DNA of 10,575 nucleotides from Alphaproteobacteria bacterium (GTDB lineage Bacteria; Pseudomonadota; Alphaproteobacteria; RF32; CAG-239). The DNA is taken from the NCBI GenBank assembly GCA_017958895.1, contig JAGDBT010000160.1:1-10575 (forward strand). The letters are read 5' to 3'. Made by a program: the position numbers and the translations under genes. Under the pieces are notes generated by a model that had not been told where the DNA came from, searched no databases, and was given only the letters and a program-made list of their open reading frames with translations. Position 1 is the first letter of the stretch. Every line of letters starts with the position of its first letter. Positions 7,474-10,575 of this stretch are shown here, piece after piece.

Positions 7474-8206
7474 TTTCGCCCCATTTTATGCGGCAATCGG
7501 CAAGTTCGTCACCGCTGTTTTTATCATAAATAATGTGCAAAGTTTCCGCCCCGGAGATTTTGGTTATTACCTTTACGGTTTCACCGAGCAAAGCTTCTTT
7601 TTTAAAGCTGATTTCTATTTCTTGCGGCAGATGATTTTGGCGAAATTGCGGACTTAGCGACTCCGCAGCCCATAAAGGATAAACGGCATTATTAACATGA
7701 TTGTTTATATCTATATCATCATAGCGCACGGAAAATTCTTTTTGCAAATCCGGTTGAGTTATTTCCGGCATCTTTGTAAAATCGGCCTCCATAACGGATT
7801 CGTTTAAGAAATGATACTCCGGAAAGTGCTTGCTTAAAGCAACCGGGCGCCGACGGTCAATATCAATTAAAACCCATTGGCTTTTGACGCGTATTAAGGC
7901 GTTATCTTGCTGATCTTTAACTATAAAATTACGAATAGCACCCCAAATTTTGCCTTCTGCCGGCCAGGTTTCAATTAAAAAGTGTTCGCCGATACGTGGC
8001 AGACGTTCAATTTGCAACAGATAGTTCGAACCCACCCAAGCCAAATTTTTGGCATGACAAGTTTCAAAACCGAATCCGAGTAATTCGGCATTTTCGGAAG
8101 CAATATCCTGCAGAATGTTCATAAGAGAAATAAGCCGCAAATAACCGTTGCGGTCTGCCTCATAGCTTTTGACTGCATATTCTTTTTTATATTTCTCTAT
8201 TTTCAT
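7457..8206 (-). CDS. Acyl-ACP thioesterase (FatA/FatB family)
   Basis: The protein probably hydrolyses acyl-acyl carrier protein to release free fatty acid. At 249 residues it fits the bacterial acyl-ACP thioesterase family of two tandem hot-dog domains (about 1-130 and 150-249). The N-terminal part shows YEADRNGYLRLISLMNILQD and GFGFE, followed by WVGSNYLLQIERLPRIGE. The second domain opens with RYDDIDINNHVNNAVY at 161-176, the family motif. Asn168 and His170 are the expected catalytic pair, and Glu182 lies in the following helix. The ATG lies 5 nt after the stop of the lytic transglycosylase gene with little Shine-Dalgarno sequence, so translation is probably coupled. It ends in TAG. The family is best known from plants, Clostridia and Bacteroidetes, so lateral acquisition is possible but unproven. 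Confidence 0.9.
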   Translation of the reverse strand: MKIEKYKKEYAVKSYEADRNGYLRLISLMNILQDIASENAELLGFGFETCHAKNLAWVGSNYLLQIERLPRIGEHFLIETWPAEGKIWGAIRNFIVKDQQDNALIRVKSQWVLIDIDRRRPVALSKHFPEYHFLNESVMEADFTKMPEITQPDLQKEFSVRYDDIDINNHVNNAVYPLWAAESLSPQFRQNHLPQEIEISFKKEALLGETVKVITKISGAETLHIIYDKNSGDELADCRIKWGEITSKP

Positions 8207-8211
8207 TTTGC

Positions 8212-8820
8212 TTAAAACAAATCAGAGGTGCGGGATAATCCGGCAACTTTATAGCTATGGAAACGTCTTTGCAGGCGCTTGGCATATTTTTCGCCTTCAT
8301 TTTTGTTGGCCGAGTGATATTTTTTGGCGGCCTGTTCCCAATTGTGATGATTCCGAGCATAAAGAGTGCGCAAAAACTTAGCACCGTATTTTACGTTATT
8401 GGTTGGATCAATAGCCTCTTCAAGAGAGGAGAATTCTTTGCCGTGAAACTTGAGGTTGATTTGCATGCAACCGACATCGATGCTCTTTATGCCTTTTGCC
8501 TGAAATTTTCTGACAGCGGCAAGAGCTTCATCACGTGTTTTGAAATAATAGCCTCTGCCTTTAACGTTTATGGTCCACGGCCAAGCTACATAGGCATTAT
8601 GCAATTCATCCCATTTGCCGCTTTCAACGGCCGAAACGGCTTGTAACAAATCATAATCAACACCATATTCTTTGCCCGCCTCTTTTGCGGCGACCAAGCA
8701 CAAAGAACTGTCTTTTATGTATTCTTTCATCGGCAAAACATCAGTATCACCGCTGGCGTAAATAGCGCTACTGAACATGGCGATAACAGTTACCAACAAA
8801 AGACTTATTTTATTAAACAC
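8212..8820 (-). CDS. Secreted lytic transglycosylase (SLT domain)
   Basis: This is a predicted periplasmic enzyme that cleaves peptidoglycan glycan strands to 1,6-anhydromuropeptides. Residues 1-22 form a signal peptide, with cleavage likely near IYA-SGD. The catalytic Glu is Glu66 in AVSAVESGKW. AYVAWPWTINVKGRGYYF at 76-93 and SIDVGCMQINLKFH at 113-126 are typical of alphaproteobacterial SLT proteins, as is the AAKKYHSAN block at 164-172. The protein is 202 residues and has no other domain, so it is a minimal enzyme. The start is GTG, with AAAGGG 9 nt upstream. It is the first gene of a probable two-gene operon with the thioesterase. It could act in envelope growth or in assembling a trans-envelope machine; nothing in the window decides this. 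Confidence 0.9.
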   Translation of the reverse strand: MFNKISLLLVTVIAMFSSAIYASGDTDVLPMKEYIKDSSLCLVAAKEAGKEYGVDYDLLQAVSAVESGKWDELHNAYVAWPWTINVKGRGYYFKTRDEALAAVRKFQAKGIKSIDVGCMQINLKFHGKEFSSLEEAIDPTNNVKYGAKFLRTLYARNHHNWEQAAKKYHSANKNEGEKYAKRLQRRFHSYKVAGLSRTSDLF

Positions 8821-9097
8821 GAGGTATGACCCTTTATTTTGCCACCCACCGACAAGGCTCTTCCCTTACTTAAATAATTTCGGAACCTTCAGCAATTAAA
8901 TGCAGCCGTACAGGCGACGTTAACACTTTTAACCACTTATTAAATAAGCTTAATAAATCGTTAAACAAGTTCCATATAACACGGGTTTTACAGAAAATCC
9001 AGCAAAAAAACACTTTTGTTCAACGGTTGTTGTCTAAAATTACATAACACATTGTTTTAACTTACTTTTATCTTCGTGAAAATATGTTTTATTAAGC
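8821..9097. other. AT-rich spacer between divergent transglycosylase and tmRNA genes
   Basis: I see no gene here. The stretch must hold the promoter of the transglycosylase operon, but no candidate is convincing. TTGTTT with a TTTAAT about 18 nt later on the - strand, near 8940-8970, is one weak option. An AT-rich dyad, CTTATTAAATAAG, occupies 8936-8948, and TTATTAA/TTAATAA arms at 8937-8943 and 8950-8956 overlap it. Either could be a protein site or simply base composition. Confidence 0.4.
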
Positions 9098-9125
9098 TTG
9101 AAATTTTGAAAAGAGAGGTTATAAT
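9098..9125 (+). promoter_or_regulatory. Sigma70-type promoter of the tmRNA gene
   Basis: TTGAAA (9098-9103) and a consensus TATAAT (9120-9125) are separated by 16 nt. Transcription would start near 9131-9133, matching the expected 5' end of the tmRNA acceptor piece. The perfect -10 fits a highly expressed stable RNA. Confidence 0.85.
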
Positions 9126-9130
9126 AAGCC

Positions 9131-9425
9131 CGTCAAGCAATTGACTATGACACCAGAGACCTTATGAAATAGGTACGTCGGACCCGGGGGCAGTACCCGG
9201 CACCTCCACCATTTATGGGGGTGAAACAGGATTGACGGTGTATAGTAAAGATATGTGTTGTGTCCGGTGAGATACCACCGTTATCGGTTCAAAAAAAATG
9301 AATGCAAATGATAATTTTGCACCAGTTGCTATCGCTGCTTAAGCTGAGGCAACAAACTTAAATCCTTTGTGCTTTGGTTAGTGCAGAGTGGGGGTTGAGC
9401 CACCCAGCAACAGAACGGCTCTTTT
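9131..9425 (+). ncRNA. ssrA: tmRNA, circularly permuted two-piece form
   Basis: tmRNA rescues ribosomes stalled on broken mRNA and adds a degradation tag. The acceptor piece comes first and ends in CACCTCC-A-CCA at 9201-9211, after a T-arm with stem CCGGG/CCCGG and the unusual loop GGCAGTA. A short spacer, TTTAT, separates it from the coding piece, which begins GGGGGTG at 9217. The two 7-nt arms pair fully, with a G-U wobble at the third pair, the alanyl-tRNA synthetase identity element. The tRNA-like D region AAACAGGATTGACGG follows at 9224-9238. The tag frame starts at the GCA resume codon at 9304 and reads ANDNFAPVAIAA, ending with TAA at 9340-9342. Processing should remove the spacer and leave two RNAs held by base pairing. 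Both outer ends are estimates; a weak GAGCC/GGCTC-TTTT hairpin at 9397-9425 may mark the 3' end. Confidence 0.95.
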
Positions 9426-9445
9426 GATTTTAACGGGAAAGAACG

Positions 9446-9901
9446 ATGGTAAATTTTGTGAATGAAATAAATTATGATGCTCTGGTTGAAAGATCTTTGC
9501 GAAATGTGGTTTATTATGCCTTAAAAATTGTGGAAGAGCAGGGGTTGCCGGGAGAAAATCATTTTTATATCACTTTCAGAACCGATTTTCCGGGCACGGT
9601 TGTTTCTAAAAATTTGAAAATTCAATATCCGGAAAGCATGACGATTGTCTTACAAAATCAGTTTGATAATTTGGTGGTGCGCCACAACAGTTTTTCGGTT
9701 GATTTGAGTTTCGGCGGCGTTCCGCAGACTATAACAATTCCGTATGAAGCGGTAACTTATTTTGCCGACCCGTATGCCAAGTTCGGTTTAAGTTTTGAAC
9801 ATGAAAATTTTGATATGTCGGAAATTGCCACAGACGGAGAAAAGCCGAAAATAGCCGGCAACGCCGAAGTTGTTTCCATAGATAACTATCGTAAAAAATG
9901 A
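9446..9901 (+). CDS. sspB: SspB, ClpXP adaptor for ssrA-tagged proteins
   Basis: SspB tethers tmRNA-tagged proteins to ClpX and speeds their degradation by ClpXP in the cytoplasm. The 151-residue length and sequence fit alphaproteobacterial SspB: an N-terminal helix (YDALVERSLRNVVYYALKIV), FYITFRTDFPG at 40-50, YPESMTIVLQNQFDNL at 61-76, and the FSVDLSFGGVPQTITIPYEA strand region at 83-102, then FADPYAKFGLSFE at 106-118. A variable linker leads to a short conserved tail, AEVVSIDNYRKK, which probably contains the ClpX-binding module. The ATG follows GGGAAAG. The gene begins about 20 nt after the end of tmRNA, with no clear promoter of its own, so it may depend on read-through from the ssrA promoter. 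Its stop overlaps the ATG of the next frame (ATGA). Confidence 0.93.
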   Translation: MVNFVNEINYDALVERSLRNVVYYALKIVEEQGLPGENHFYITFRTDFPGTVVSKNLKIQYPESMTIVLQNQFDNLVVRHNSFSVDLSFGGVPQTITIPYEAVTYFADPYAKFGLSFEHENFDMSEIATDGEKPKIAGNAEVVSIDNYRKK

Positions 9902-10113
9902 TAAAAAAATCAGTACTCATTGCGGGGCGACATGCCACCAGTATCAGTTTGGAGCCGGAGTTTTATGCCGAGCTTTAGCAAATTGCGGCCGAGCAGAATT
10001 TAAGTTGCAATCAGCTGATTACCCAAATAGATGAGAAAAGAGAAAAACAAACTCTTTCTGCGGCAATCAGAGTTTATATTTTGCAATATTATAAAAATAA
10101 AGCAGGAAAATAA
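9898..10113 (+). pseudogene. Ribbon-helix-helix (RHH_4-type) regulator interrupted by an in-frame TAG
   Basis: Starting at the ATG that overlaps the sspB stop, the frame runs 72 codons to TAA, broken only by TAG at 9976-9978 (codon 27). The first part, KKSVLIAGRHATSISLEPEF, and the second part, QIAAEQNLSCNQLITQIDEK followed by LSAAIRVYILQYY, together make a complete alphaproteobacterial RHH_4-type domain: a beta strand, then two helices. The TAG falls in the first helix, where family members often have Lys or another charged residue, so a single A-to-T change from AAG would explain it. TAG ends two other genes here (at 5974-5976 and 7459-7457), which argues against general recoding. No suitable restart codon follows. 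It could be a recent nonsense mutation, a sequencing error, or a suppressed stop. The intact family is a small DNA-binding or hypothetical protein of unknown target. Confidence 0.85.
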
Positions 10114-10116
10114 AAA

Positions 10117-10136
10117 ATGCCCGTAAAAACGGGCAT
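10117..10136. terminator. Bidirectional intrinsic terminator
   Basis: ATGCCCGT and ACGGGCAT form a perfect 8-bp stem with an AAAA loop. Eight T residues end the + strand side and six A residues precede the stem. It therefore terminates the ssrA-sspB-RHH unit on the + strand, and can also terminate the converging gene on the - strand. Confidence 0.92.
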
Positions 10137-10154
10137 TTTTTTTGTTTGTTGAAA

Positions 10155-10575
10155 TTAACGTTCTATACCGGAATATTGTCGCATCGTTATTGATGCTCTA
10201 GGCGCTCTGTTTTGCCGGTTTTGTTGTTCCGTACGAATATTTTCAGCCAAAGTGCGCAAGCTTTGTTGCTGTTGCGGAGCTTCCTGAGCCTTCGGTATTG
10301 CGGCAGTTTCCAACAAGGTCAATACTTCGTCTTTGAAGTGTGAGAGTTTGGCCTTAATCGGCACTTGTTTCATATATTCCATCAACTGCTCATGACGACC
10401 TTCATTATCAATTTTTTGCATTAAGTCGGCAATCATCGGGGTTACTTCTTCTTTAGATAATTTGCCGCGATTATAATCGGATAAAACGTGAAACAAGAGT
10501 TTTTCCGGAGAGTTCTCTGTCCAGTCTTTTTGGATGGTTTTAACATCAGCTTGACGGCTTTCTGCACAGGCTTTC
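10155..10575 (-). CDS. Unidentified protein, C-terminal part, cut by the right edge
   Basis: I do not recognise this protein. The frame is open from the right edge to a TAA at 10157-10155 and encodes 139 residues. A TTG at 10496 is not needed as a start, because the frame continues upstream into the edge. The visible part is mainly helical and charged, with KLSKEEVTPMIADLMQKI and HEQLMEYMKQ segments suggesting a helical bundle. It is followed by a glutamine- and arginine-rich tail (residues about 95-139, with QQQQ and AENIRTEQQNRQNRAPR) that is probably disordered. The gene shares the terminator at 10117-10136 with the converging sspB unit. Confidence 0.75.
   Translation of the reverse strand, partial: KACAESRQADVKTIQKDWTENSPEKLLFHVLSDYNRGKLSKEEVTPMIADLMQKIDNEGRHEQLMEYMKQVPIKAKLSHFKDEVLTLLETAAIPKAQEAPQQQQSLRTLAENIRTEQQNRQNRAPRASITMRQYSGIER

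Noticed and set aside
9131..9240. A tRNA gene, because of the CCA end and T-arm-like hairpin
   Set aside because: There is no anticodon arm, and the CCA is followed by the matching 5' acceptor strand and a tag reading frame. This is the permuted tmRNA.
9976..9978. Reassignment of TAG to an amino acid in this genome
   Set aside because: TAG ends both the GGDEF-like gene and the thioesterase at sensible positions, and all other genes here use TAA or TGA. One internal TAG is better explained by mutation or error.

Overview
The window looks like a chromosomal segment of a low-GC alphaproteobacterium. The main support is a circularly permuted, two-piece tmRNA gene of the alphaproteobacterial type, followed directly by an alphaproteobacterial-type SspB and an RHH_4-type ribbon-helix-helix reading frame. 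A YbjN-domain protein and a lytic transglycosylase of alphaproteobacterial flavour agree. The AT-rich spacers and the many uncharacterised proteins suggest an uncultured, possibly host- or gut-associated lineage, but that is inference. There is no insertion sequence, phage gene, CRISPR array, rRNA or ordinary tRNA.

Layout. 1-246: the tail of a terminator from outside the window, one inverted copy of a 30-bp palindromic element, then four tandem 40-bp units carrying the same element. 247-274: terminator. 301-3420 (-): a 1039-residue protein of unknown function with its own promoter. 3687-5976 (+): queA (queuosine synthesis), then a multi-pass membrane protein with a degenerate GGDEF domain. 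5973-6770 (-): lgt, overlapping the previous gene tail to tail. 6946-7473 (+): YbjN-family protein. 7457-8820 (-): a secreted lytic transglycosylase followed 5 nt later by an acyl-ACP thioesterase, which overlaps the ybjN-like gene by 17 bp. 8821-9097: AT-rich spacer. 9098-10113 (+): ssrA (tmRNA), sspB and the ribbon-helix-helix frame, which is interrupted by an in-frame TAG. 10117-10136: bidirectional terminator. 10155 to the right edge (-): the C-terminal part of an unidentified protein.

How the genes fit together. The most coherent unit is ssrA-sspB: the RNA that tags stalled nascent proteins lies next to the adaptor that delivers tagged proteins to ClpXP. The envelope theme is represented by lgt (lipoprotein maturation) and the lytic transglycosylase (peptidoglycan). 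queA modifies tRNA. The remaining genes have no obvious shared pathway. Genes are packed as alternating convergent and divergent pairs, and two of the convergent pairs overlap with no terminator between them.

No clear-cut new multi-gene system is visible. The best leads are the ssrA-sspB linkage, the amber-interrupted regulator, the large protein with an internal signal-peptide-like segment, the degenerate GGDEF membrane protein, and the palindromic repeat array.
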